Source: Leptidea sinapis | Taxonomy: Eukaryota > Arthropoda > Insecta > Lepidoptera > Pieridae | Assembly: GCF_905404315.1 (NCBI RefSeq) | Contig: NC_066279.1 | Coordinates: 9,560,501 to 9,624,500, forward strand | Direction: 5' to 3' | Length of the DNA: 64,000 bases | In this document: positions 46,698-56,579 of the stretch, one piece after another | Layout: every line of letters starts with the position of its first letter | Position numbering within the stretch: the first letter of the stretch is position 1 | The notes under the pieces: generated by a model | Databases searched by the model: none | Told to the model about the DNA's origin: nothing | What the model saw: only the letters and a program-made list of their open reading frames with translations | Position numbers and translations under genes: made by a program

Positions 46698-47195
46698 ATT
46701 TTTTAAATCGAAGATGGCTGCGGTGAAAAATTTTTTTGGGGTTATACGTATGCGTGGTGGTCATAATGATAACCCTAATGGTAAACAACTTATAGGTATT
46801 TTTTGGAAATTGTTGTGCCACATGGAACTAAAATCGTTGAAATCATAAATTTGCGCGGCGGTTATCTTGGATTTCAAAAATGATGCCAAATTCATTCTCT
46901 GCACCCTCGATAACCTCGAATTTAATATCAATATTGTTGAAATCATAAATACGCGCGGCAGCCATCTTAGATTTAAAAAATTATCCCAAATTCGTTCTCT
47001 GCACCCTCGAGAACCTCGGATACGATATCCATATTGTTGGTATCAAAATATTGCATGGCGGCCATCTTGGATTTCAAAAATGATCCCAAATTCTTTCTCT
47101 GCAGCGTCGAGAACCTCGGATTCGATATCCAAATTGTTGAAATCATAATTTTGCGCGCGGCCATCTTGAATTTAAAAAAAGAAAATGGCGCGTAA
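46670..47195. repeat. Tandem repeat, period about 100 bases, 4 clear copies
   Basis: The core GGCGGCCATCTTGGATTTCA recurs with its GCCATC phrase at about 46861, 46961, 47061 and 47160. Each copy also has CCCAAATTCGTTCTCTGC and GAGAACCTCGGAT. A degenerate copy starts at about 46670. This minisatellite sequence is known from insect genomes. Copies differ by 5-15%. Confidence 0.85.
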
Positions 47196-47264
47196 CCGAA
47201 AATCTTGACGATTTGCTGTAAAATTTCTCTCATACGATAAAGAAGTTTCAAATCAAAAACATAC

Positions 47265-47310
47265 CAACGTATTGAGAACCTCCTCCTTTTTTTAAAGTCG
47301 GTAAAAAAGA
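47265..47310. repeat. ACCGACTTC-family MITE end
   Basis: GAACCTCCTCCTTTTTTTAA and AGTCGGTAAAAAA form the inverse of the left MITE end at 35028. It directly follows the tandem repeat, suggesting that the repeat lies at the edge of such an element. Confidence 0.5.
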
Positions 47311-47880
47311 GTATCCGTTAATGTTCTCACGAACTCAACTTTTTCCGAACTTATGGTAAATTCAGTAATTTAAAATAATTTTTTATAGTGACTATTCAAA
47401 AGCGCTTAGTTTAAGCCTAATTGAATTAAGATTATTTGACTTTGACTTTGAATACTTATAACATCATATTATACATTATAGCCTCCTATCAATATTTACC
47501 AATAAACACAAAAAACTATGCCAGCGGAGGAACTCGGGGTATATAGTACATTTACAGCTGGCAACATATTTTTTTAATGGCGTCTATTTTGTTTACAAAA
47601 TATTTTGCTGTTTTGACGAATGTATTAGCTTAAACTAAAAGTTTTGAAATAGTATTTAGGAGTGAAATGTTATTTTCCTATCATAATTTTAATTATAAGA
47701 CATTTTGTGACACCCTTTCACTGCACAGTAAGTCATTTTTCAATTAAATTTCACGCACTGATTGTCCTGGAAGTTGACAGAATGACACTGACGCGGCGGG
47801 AAACGTATGTGGTCATAAACGACCACATTGAAACTGCTTCATTTCGCTTGGGCCTACTCGTGTTCTAAGCGTTATTATTC
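47311..47880. other. No gene seen
   Basis: The TTGACTTTGACTTTGAATAC phrase at 47434-47453 resembles a LINE tail. The 68-codon plus frame at 47662-47868 has no motif. Confidence 0.4.
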
Positions 47881-47884
47881 TATG

Positions 47885-49375
47885 GTTGCGTAATATACGC
47901 CTATGTAGTTAACGATAAGCAGCACACTGTGCGCTTATTGTGTTCGAAATCAAAAGCGGACCTTATCAAGACTGTCACTATCGCTCGTCTAGAGCTATGC
48001 TCGATAGTTTTGATGTCAAAGCATTTCGCGTGGTTTGCGACGTTATTTTTAATCGATTTCCTATATCAAACGTATACGCATTTTCCTACTCGGAAGTGGC
48101 ATTGTGTTGGGTGCATTTGTCACCACATAGATTTAATACATTTGTCGCGAATCGTATTACACAAATTCAATCATTTTTGATAAAGAAAATTACAGTTTCG
48201 TTCCGGGAAGTCAAAACTCTGCCGACTGCGTGTCGCGAGGGCTTTTGCCATCTCAACTGCTTATTCATGAGCTCTGGTTTAGGGGACCGCCGTGGATGTC
48301 GCTTCTGGTTCTGTCGTCTCTGATTTTGCGCCTTCTCCTTCAGCGCTCCCTGAGTAGAAGACAATTTCTTTCGTCACTAATAGCTCCCCGGAATCGGAAC
48401 ACCCGCTTATAACTTTAAGTTTAAAATTATCAAAATGGGATAAATACTTAATTTCTGTTGTATATTTTTTAAAATTTATTAAAATGCTACCTCGTAACAA
48501 TTTTATTACCGCGTCCGACTTAAATAAGAGTTGGAAGTGTTAAACGCTGCTCAACAATTATATTTTCGTGAAGAGTTAGAAAAACTGAAACATAATAAAA
48601 TTTGTTCTTCTATGTTACGTAAGCTCTCACAGTTCTTACATAGTGGCGTTTTACGTGTCTGAGGACGTTTCTCTAAATCGTCCCTTCAATTAACACAAAA
48701 GCATCCTGCTTACTGCGTCATGGACATATTGTAGAACTAATAATAATAGTTATCACCTGTCATATTGGTCCACAGCTTTTATTATCAATTTTAAGACAGA
48801 AGTTTTGGATTCTATCTGCTAGGCATATTGTCCGTATGCGTTCTCATCGCTGCAACCGTTGTTTCAGGCTTAATCCAAAATCTACGTTTCCAAATATGGT
48901 AGATCTTCCTGAGTGTCGTGTAGAGAAAATTAAAGCTTTTACACACACCGGGGTAGACTACACGGGGCCATTTTTTATAACTAGGACACGTGAATGCGGA
49001 GTACGCAGTCAAAAGGCATACCTTTGCTTATTTGTCTGCTTAGTAACGAAAGCTGTTCATCTTGAGCTCGCTTCTGATCTTACTTCCGCTTCCTTTCTGG
49101 ATGCTTTTAAGACCTTCATATCTCGCCGCGGCCCTTGTTTCTATCTCTATCTCACTCGTCCAATTTAAGTCGGAATACTCGTATCTCCACAATCTATAGT
49201 TGTGAAAGTAATCGAATACCGATTTATAATCATTTGTGAAAATGCGCCCCCTTTACAATGGCCTCTTGGCGTTGTGACAGGGTGTGACGGAGTCGTGCGC
49301 GTTGCCGACGTTCAAACTAAGAGCGGTATGCTCAAACGACCTGTAATAAAACTATGTCCGTTACTTACCCAATAG
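47885..49375 (+). pseudogene. BEL/Pao LTR retrotransposon, pol fragment
   Basis: Plus-strand pieces in order: LCSKSKADLIKTVTIARLEL and VALCWVHLSPHRFNTFVAN (RNase H region, 47935-48150), SRGLLPSQLLIHELWFRGPP (48235), then integrase CNRCFRLNPKSTFPNMVDLP and HTGVDYTGPFFITRT, AYLCLFVCLVTKAVHLELAS (48855-49080), and the end VTGCDGVVRVADVQTKSG with RPVIKLCPLLTQ (49275-49370). Large pieces between and after are deleted and the frame shifts, so no function is left. Upstream gag, protease and RT are absent. Confidence 0.85.
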
Positions 49376-50067
49376 TATAATCAGCATACATAAGTTTAGT
49401 CGTAGTTTATTTGGTATTTTATTTGTAGTTTTAATTTTATTTACTTTTTCATTTAGCAGTTTTATGTTTACTTGTTTATAGGAACTATGCTCTATTTCTT
49501 TTGAAGGGGTTCCTTCAAGGCGTTGGGGATGTCGAGTTTCATTCAAAATTCAATATAATGAATTGAAATTGAAAAGCTGTCTGTGGATCTCTTGTTCATT
49601 TCCTGGTGTCATTATCCCTTAGTATGGACAATCGGTACGCCTACCGCTGCTAATTAAGAAACACCTGTATTTGGTGTCTGTAAAAACCTCAATGGCCGCC
49701 CTCGTGTGACGCGATACCTATAATTTATCCTAATTCATCCCGTTAAACCTTGTGTATAAGCTTAAAATATAGTGCGATTCTACTAAAAACATTATAAATT
49801 GTATGAGATACAGTGAAATTTAGCAGGCTGCTGTGTAAAGTGTTTTTGTGAAACGTGAGAAAATCAGTGCACTGGCGTGGTCTACTCTGGACAATTGGGC
49901 TTCATCGTGTACCATAAATACCTCAAGAAGAAACGTGATGTCAATCTCTCAATTTTCCTGATTTATATAATCCCATTCTCCTGGCAGTGCGCGGACAGCT
50001 ATATTCCAATGTGTATAATTTTTGTATGAAATTAAAAGGGTTTTTTGAGATTAGAAGCTAATACCGT
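49376..50067. other. Possible 3' LTR region of the BEL/Pao fragment
   Basis: After the pol stop comes a purine-rich stretch (GAAGGGGTTCC at 49504, GGCGTTGGGGATGT at 49520) that could be the plus-strand primer before an LTR. No second LTR is in the window to compare with, so the LTR limits are not known. No other gene is seen. Confidence 0.35.
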
Positions 50068-51280
50068 ATTTTTTTTATGGAATAGGAGGAAAACCGAGCG
50101 TATGGGTCACCTGGTGTTAAGTGATCACCGCCGCCCACATTCTCTTGCAACACCAGAGGAATCACAAGAGCGTTGCCGGCCTTTAAGGAAAATGTGCGCG
50201 CTTTTTTTGAAGGTACCCACGTCGTATCGTTCCGGAAACACCGCACAAGGAAGCTCATTCCACAGCTTTCTTCCACGTGCTGTAGCAGAAAGCTCCTTGA
50301 AAACCGGACTGTGGAGGGCCGCCACACATCCAGATGGAGGGGATGATATCCTAACTTGTGGCGTGTCGTGCGAAGGTGGCATTCGGCGGCAGGAATCATG
50401 TTAAACAGCTCTTCGGAACACTCCCCGTGATAAATGCGGTAGAAGACACACAATGAAGCGACGTCTCTACGCAACGCCAAGTGATCCAGCCGTTCGCAGA
50501 GTACTGGGTCCCCGACAATTCGAGCTGCTCTGTGTTGCATGCGGTCAAATGGATCGATGATACTGGGGTGCGCCAGACCAGAGATGACAGCGGTACTCCA
50601 TGTGTGGCCGGACCTGCGCTTTGTAGAGCGCTAGAATGTGGGCCGGCTTGAAGTATTGTCGTGCTCTATTGATGACGCCCAGCTTCTTCGAAGCCAATTT
50701 GGCTTTGCCCTCCAGATGGCCACGGACTTGGCAATCGCTCGAGATTTTGAGACGCAGTATTCCGATACTAGGCGAGGCTTTAAGGGAAGTGTTGCCGAAG
50801 AGCGGTGATACGACAAATGGGGTTTTATTTTTTTACTGATAAACGCGCAAACTTGAGACTTCTGGGGGTTAAATTGGACAAGGTTCAATTCACCCCATTC
50901 CACGACCTTCTCGAGAGGGGACTCGATAGAAGACACAAGTTTCTTCCGGCACTGGCCGACGTTTTCCCGAGAGAGACCTGCATAGCCCGTGTATACGGCA
51001 TCACCAGTGCTGTCATCTGCATAGCAATGTATGTTGGCGATGTCCAACATATCATTGATATGCAGAAGAAACAGTGTGGGAGATAACACACAGCCTTGGG
51101 GCACTGCAGCGTTCACGGGCTTGGGATTCGAGCAAAAACCGTCGACAACGACTTGTATTCTGCGCCCAGTGAGGAAGCTGGAGGTCCACTTGCATAAGTT
51201 CTCGGGAAGCCCAAATGATGGAAGTTTTGAGAGGAGCGCCTTGTGCCGTAGTGTGGATCTGAGCTTAATTAGCTCCTAAT
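50068..51280 (-). pseudogene. LINE family A, RT to 3' end
   Basis: Minus strand from 51280: WTSSFLTGR-like part, NAAVPQGCVLSPTLFLLHIN and CYADDSTGDAVYT (50990-51115, catalytic Asp pair kept), GELNLVQFNPQKSQVCAF, then the C-terminal HRAARIVGDPVLCERLDHLA and LRTTRHKLGYHPLHLDVW (50330-50540). The end GGTGATCACTTAACACCAGG (rev.) and an A run lie at 50070. It is the least damaged copy of the family here and defines its 3' end. 5'-truncated. Confidence 0.88.
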
Positions 51281-51334
51281 TAATATACAGTCACTTAACA
51301 CCAAAAATACTACAATATAAATAGAAAATAACAA

Positions 51335-51470
51335 TAAAATAGCTCATTAAGTCAAGATGTTAATTTCTTTGAATTTGGCTGTCAATTATTCTTTATGACC
51401 TAGGTTGTAAATAGCGCGAATAGCCCTCATCTGCAGCACAAATATCAAATCAGTCACGTTTATATTTACG
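51335..51470 (-). mobile_element. LINE family B fragment
   Basis: GACCTAGGTTGTAAATAGCG and CTCATCTGCAGCACAAATAT encode (minus) the VFVLQMRAIRAIYNLG block, as at 41600-41650. Only about 135 bases long. Confidence 0.65.
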
Positions 51471-51939
51471 TAATCGGCTCTATCGTGGGTGGTGTATTAG
51501 ATTGAGACTTTGTAATAGAAAATTAAGATATCATGCGCTTTGTCAAGTAACGATTCGCCCGAGGCTATATACATTCTGCTTTCGGTTAATGGCATTCCCG
51601 TGATCTTACGAAAAACAAAATAATTTTTTTCTGAACGAATAATATTAGGTAATAAAGTTAAATAAAACAATGAGAATTATGTTTTCAGAACATTATTTTA
51701 AAACAGGTTTTTATTCTGTATTTTGAAATGTAGTCTGCAGAGAGATATGATATAATATGGTTTTGATATTAAGCCACACCGAAATACGACAAAATCAAAT
51801 TTTCTTGACAGTCAAAGATCCAATGAGACTTTTTTAATTTTACTTCTTATAAACAACGCAATATTTGAACGTTAAACTTAATAAGAAGTTTTTGTAATAA
51901 ACATAACGGCTATATTTAACAAATGTGTTGAAGATGAGG
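51471..51939. other. No gene seen
   Basis: AT-rich, with no open frame over 60 codons. Confidence 0.45.
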
Positions 51940-52579
51940 TTTTTCCAGATTTAATGAAAGGTGGTAAAATTATACCTTTGCTCACGTCTGCGCATAAATG
52001 TGATCTCATTTTCTTCCTTCATCCATTTTACCCATATTAAGTAGTTTACATATTTGAGAAAGTTATTTACAATGAAATGCTTTCTTATTTTACACTGAAT
52101 AAACTGTTTCGTGAGGGAAAATTCAGTTTTACTAAGGGTAGAAATACTTACAGATGTTGCGTTAATGTAGCATAATATATTTAAAGTCTGTGACTTGTCT
52201 AAAGCCTACAACTGCGTAGAAAATAATACCTTATTGTGCAAATTGCAACATTACGGCGTGTCAATAAACTCTATAAAAATAATTAAATCATACTTGAGTG
52301 ACGGATTACAAACAGTTATTAATGAAGCTTCAGGAGCCCCTATTGTTATGGGCGTGCCACAGGGTTAAATATTAAGTCCATTGCTTTTTCTTATTCATAT
52401 AAATAAGCTGCCTCTCTATGTTAACGAATTAAGTGAAACGGAATTATTTGCAGATGAACAATTTCTTAATTTTTGAGGTAAACAGACCAGCTGAAAACGT
52501 CGACGAAGTGAATAATGCCCTTTCCAATGTTTTGGTTTACTAATAATAAACTTGTTATTAAAATCTAATAATAATCTTT

Positions 52580-52755
52580 TGTAGCGAGGTGGTACTCGAC
52601 CGGTTAGCTCAGTTGGTTAGAGCACCGGCACGGAACGCCGGAGGTCTTGCATTCAAGTCCCACATCGTTAGTAAAATTTTCTTTTTCAAATTTTATTTGT
52701 GTATTAATCCTAGAAGTGAGGGTTATCACTTTAAAAACACAACATTTGGTTTAGA
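52580..52755 (+). repeat. tRNA-derived SINE, copy 1 of a pair
   Basis: The A-box region GGTTAGCTCAGTTGGTTAGA and decayed B box GGTCTTGCATTCAAGTCCC lie at 52601-52661. The tail ATTAATCCTAGAAGTGAGGG is at 52702-52721. The tRNA-like part 52598-52671 has a broken T stem and so is not a working tRNA. Confidence 0.85.
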
Positions 52756-52812
52756 TTCACAAGAGCGACATGTCAAGTCAATTTGCTAATACGCAAATAT
52801 TGGGGTTGAGCA

Positions 52813-53055
52813 GGTTATCAACTGTAAAGTAGATCCTGTAGATGAAGCCACAACCTGAGAGTTGAATAACGCAAACAGAATTTTGTGGCGAGGCGCTACT
52901 CGAACGGTTAGCTCAGTTGGTTAGAGCACCGGCACGGAACGTCGGAGGTCGTGGGTTCGAGTCCCGCATCATTCATAAAATTTTGTTTTTAAAATTTTAT
53001 TTGTGTTTTAATCCTAGAAGTGAGGGTTATCACTTTAAAAACATAACATATTGTG
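52813..53055 (+). repeat. tRNA-derived SINE, copy 2 of a pair
   Basis: It has a head (AACTGTAAAGTAGATCCTGT), the tRNA-like body 52902-52975 and the same tail as copy 1. The body still folds as a cloverleaf: acceptor stem 6 of 7 pairs, D stem GCTC/GAGC, anticodon stem CCGGC/GTCGG, T stem GTGGG/CCCGC. The anticodon loop is ACGGAAC, with C instead of the invariant U before the triplet. No CCA-type end or intron. It lies about 304 bases from copy 1. Confidence 0.85.
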
Positions 53056-53489
53056 AAGAAATTGTAGAGATATAAATTTCTTTAGATATACGTCTGAAAT
53101 GAAATTCTCATATTTTTACCTTATCAGGAATATTTAGCTGGCTATTTTTGCTTATTAGATTTTGAAGAACAGTGATTTTCAAAATAAATACACTAGAAGT
53201 AGAAAAAGACTTGCTATCCCAACTTTCAGACTTCATAAAACTAATGACACAATCATGGGGGAGAGTTAAGGAGATTGCCCAAAAGATGTTTTGATGTTGA
53301 TATTTTTGTATTTAGATAGTTTGTCAGTTTTTTATAGTCCACTTTCAAATTTGTATGGTTTTGTTTCTTCGTTCTTAATTAATATCGTTATAATAATATT
53401 GTTTCAATAAAATGTTTCAGTGAAAAGTGACAGTGATTGTAAAATCTGTGATTGCTTTTTCTATCTTTATTAATTATCTATTACATAAA

Positions 53490-53985
53490 ATTCTCGTGTC
53501 GTGGTGTTTGTAGTTAAGCTCCTCCGAAACGGCTTGACCGATTCTCATATATTATTTTGTGTGCATATTGGGTAGGTCTGAGAATCGAACAACATCATTT
53601 TTCACCCTCCTAAATGATAAAGGTAGTGCATTTTTTTTTAATTTTTAGATTTTTTTTAACATTAACAACATTAAAAAAATACATATAACACTAAATTTTC
53701 AACCCTCTACGATCAACACTTATTTTTCTATCTCTATTTTAATATTATTCTATTACATCCACAGATACGCACTAGAGTTGCAAGATGGCAATCTAATTTA
53801 ATGATTATTAAAGTATGTTAAATTTTATGTTTATATTTTATATGTATCTAAGTATGATAAATTATAATATATCATTTGGTGGGTCTGCCTATCGGTCGTC
53901 ATCTGTTTTTTTATACCTCAATATTTTTAATTATAGAGTTTATTTTATTACTTTATATGGCAATACAACGTTTGCTGGGTCATAT
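53490..53985 (+). mobile_element. Helitron-like repeat, plus-oriented
   Basis: It starts near TCTCGTGTCGTGGTGTTTGT with GCTCCTCCGAAACGGCTTGA and ends ACAACGTTTGCTGGGTCA. This is the usual start and end of a moth Helitron-like family. The middle (53800-53940) is AT-rich with GGTCTGCCTATCGGTCGTCA. Its end lies 14 bases from the end of the next copy, tail to tail. Confidence 0.6.
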
Positions 53986-53998
53986 ATATAATTAAATA

Positions 53999-54350
53999 GC
54001 TGACCCGGCAAACGTTGTTTTGCCATATAAAGTATAATTCACGCGATAGTTTTATAAGTAATAAAATATTGCCTTTATAATAGCCTGTACATCATTTTGT
54101 TCTATTGTCAATAGTTTTTGCAGCGCACGCAAAAATAGGTTTTCGATTTTACACCTTGTGTTACAAAATAGCAATTTTATTACGGATCCCTAATTTTGAA
54201 AAAAAAAAACATAGCCTATAGCCTTCCTCGATAAATGGACTACCCAACACTGAAAGAATCATTCAAATCGGACCAGTAGTACCAGAGATTAGCGCGTTCA
54301 AACAAACAAACAAACAAACACTGCAGCTTTATAATATTAGTATAGATTAA
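53999..54350 (-). mobile_element. Helitron-like non-autonomous repeat, copy 2
   Basis: Reverse-complement match to 1927-2292 along its full length, from AGCTGACCCGGCAAACG to CTGCAGCTTTATAATATTAG. A (CAAA)n run at 54301-54319 corresponds to (TTTG)n in copy 1. Confidence 0.7.
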
Positions 54351-54700
54351 TATATAAATTAATTGGTGTGTGGTAAGAATATGGGTTTTAGCAATATTAT
54401 TATTTCTTATTGATCATAGATTGCTGTAAGGATCGTTTTTGCAGTGCTATGGTTTGTAGTAATAGTAATAAAAAATTAAGTAGCCAACACAGTATGTAAT
54501 TAATATTACTACGAGTATAACAATAAAACACTCTTAAGAAACGATTGATTTTAATATGAATATTAAAAAAGTTGGAGAGACAATTGAGTAATTTAAATTT
54601 GAAAGAATGAAGACCGTCACTAAAGTGTTTCCAATTATTATTACAACAATATACTATACCCAAATACGAAATAAAGCTTTTTTAAAACGTACTTTTTCAA
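54351..54700. other. No gene seen
   Basis: The 87-codon minus frame at 54400-54663 is Leu/Phe/Asn-rich without a motif. It lies just downstream of the P450 gene 2 stop and is probably its 3' flank. Confidence 0.4.
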
Positions 54701-54718
54701 CAACAATTACGTTGTATT

Positions 54719-54876
54719 TTATTTATTTCTATATTGAATGCTAAATTCGTATCCAGAATGTGGTCTTAATACTGCATCCAATTTCAATTTTACGTTTGCA
54801 AAGTTACTGGAAACTTTGTATCGACGAAATAAATGCACCAACGTTGTCTTCATCGACATGACCGCGTATGTTTGAC
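54719..54876 (-). CDS. P450 gene 2, exon 10 with stop
   Basis: Encodes GQTYAVMSMKTTLVHLFRRY to SGYEFSIQYRNK and TAA. Acceptor CCTACAG. One codon shorter than in gene 1. Confidence 0.92.
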
Positions 54877-56527
54877 CTGTAGGTAAGAAATTATAGAATT
54901 AATAAAATAATTACAATTAACAAATCTTCACTTAAATATATTTGTATGTTTTTATTTTATATGATTATAAAGGGAAGAGACGAGTATGGCGTTCAGCTGG
55001 TGGTATTTGATACGCCCTGCCCATTACAATGCAGTGCCGTTCAGGATTCTTGAAAAACCCAAAAATTCTGAGTGGCACTACAATTGCGCTCGTCACCTTG
55101 AGGCACGAGATATTAAGTCGCATTTGACCAGTAATTTTACTAGCTACGGCGCCTTTCAGACCGAAAACACAATAATGCTTCACGGCAGTAATAGGCGACG
55201 TTGTGGTACCCATAATCTAGCCGGAATCCTGTGCAAAGGAGCCTCCCACTGGTATATCTGTAAAAGGTCGTTTAACAATTTTTCTTTTTATAATAAAATT
55301 TATATAAAATGCCTTTAAATAGTTCCTTCATCTTTATTTCCCTTCAATATTCTTCAGTGATCTATTACTTTTTTGAGTTGTCTGGTTTATCCCTAATTCA
55401 GACACTCAACTCTACCTGTTCATAGAATGTTCTTCGTATTTGTCCGATTGGTGTTAATATTTGCGTCGCAGCTTAACTTAAGCTAGATGTTTTGTTACTT
55501 TATTGTTTTTTTAAATGTTCTCACCTTTTTTGCTTAAAAAGCGGCCAATTAGATTCTATATAGATATCTAATAAGATTTCTTATATTTTAATGAGCATGG
55601 AAAATGGTGATTAGTTTACTTCACTTATTCCTATAACTCACCTATACAATTTCTTTTACCATAACTGAACGCTGCGAATGCGTGTGGATTTGCAGGTAGA
55701 CGCTGAGGGTCTAGCCATCGTTCTGGAATCCATTGATCAGCATCAGGTCCCCACATAGGATGACGCATTGCAGCGTATAACATTATAATACCCACGTTTC
55801 CCTTCTTTAATACAGAATTTTCTGAAAAGATTAAAGATACTTATAATGTATACTGCGATAACAATGCGGAAATTCAAATCTATTTTTAAATGATGCATGC
55901 GATACCACTGAATAGGTAAAAAACTGTTCGGTGTGCAATACGCACATACACGTGTAAGGTTTGGTAGTTAAGGTGTATATAGTATGGAAGAGTGTGATAA
56001 ACTGAAATCTAAAAATTTACAAACTTGCACTCCAGATACATCCGTCCTTAAGTAGTAAATTAAAATTAAGTTATCACTCAATTTGAAAACAAACAAATAA
56101 CATCAATTTACATTGACAATGGTCAATTTATTTTGCAACAGTGTAATTACCTCTGAGAAAGACGAAATTAATATACTTTAAAATTATCATGAAAGTTTAT
56201 ATATAAGTTTTATTTTGAATATATTTTTTTTAGTTTTGAAGAGGGAACATTGTGTGTAGTGGCGCACATTAACGTATGTGTCCTTGTGTTTGAAATATGA
56301 AATAAAATATGTCTTGTGAATGTAGCCAAAGAATATTTATTTATTGAAATAATCAACAGCGTACACAATTATTTTTACAATCTTAATCTGGGTTTTACAT
56401 AAAGCCACAAAAGATTAAATAAAGTATAAATTATAAAAAGAAATCATGATATATTATCAGAATAGACTTAAAAATACTATAATATACTAACAAATAAAAG
56501 ATTACAAGTGTGCGCGCGCGCGAGTGC

Positions 56528-56579
<52 letters not shown>

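Larger units (their letters stand above)
51940..53425 (+). pseudogene. LINE (Jockey-like) RT, split by a SINE pair
   Basis: Plus-strand pieces: FSFTKGRNTYRCCVNV (52125), CDLSKAYNCVENNTLLCKLQ (52190), VMGVPQG then ILSPLLFLIHINKLPL (52345-52410) with ELFADEQFLNF (FADD changed to FADE). After the SINE pair (52580-53050) the C-terminus resumes as KYTRSRKRLAIPTFRLHKTN and DTIMGES (53185-53270). It ends with CAATAAAATG near 53405. Stops occur in most blocks. Confidence 0.8.

Noticed and set aside
46670..47195. CRISPR-like array
   Set aside because: The roughly 100-base units are similar along their whole length, with no unique spacers, and the genome is an animal's. It is a minisatellite.
47940..48323. 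A 127-codon host gene
   Set aside because: It is one of two overlapping frames of a BEL/Pao RNase H region, split by a frameshift.
52598..52975. Two functional tRNA genes
   Set aside because: The bodies sit in a repeated unit with shared head and tail, the base before the anticodon is C instead of U, and copy 1 has a broken T stem. SINEs explain them better.
54986..55318. A 110-codon gene in P450 intron 9
   Set aside because: It lies wholly in the interspersed repeat also found at 3301-3613 and 45208-45606.
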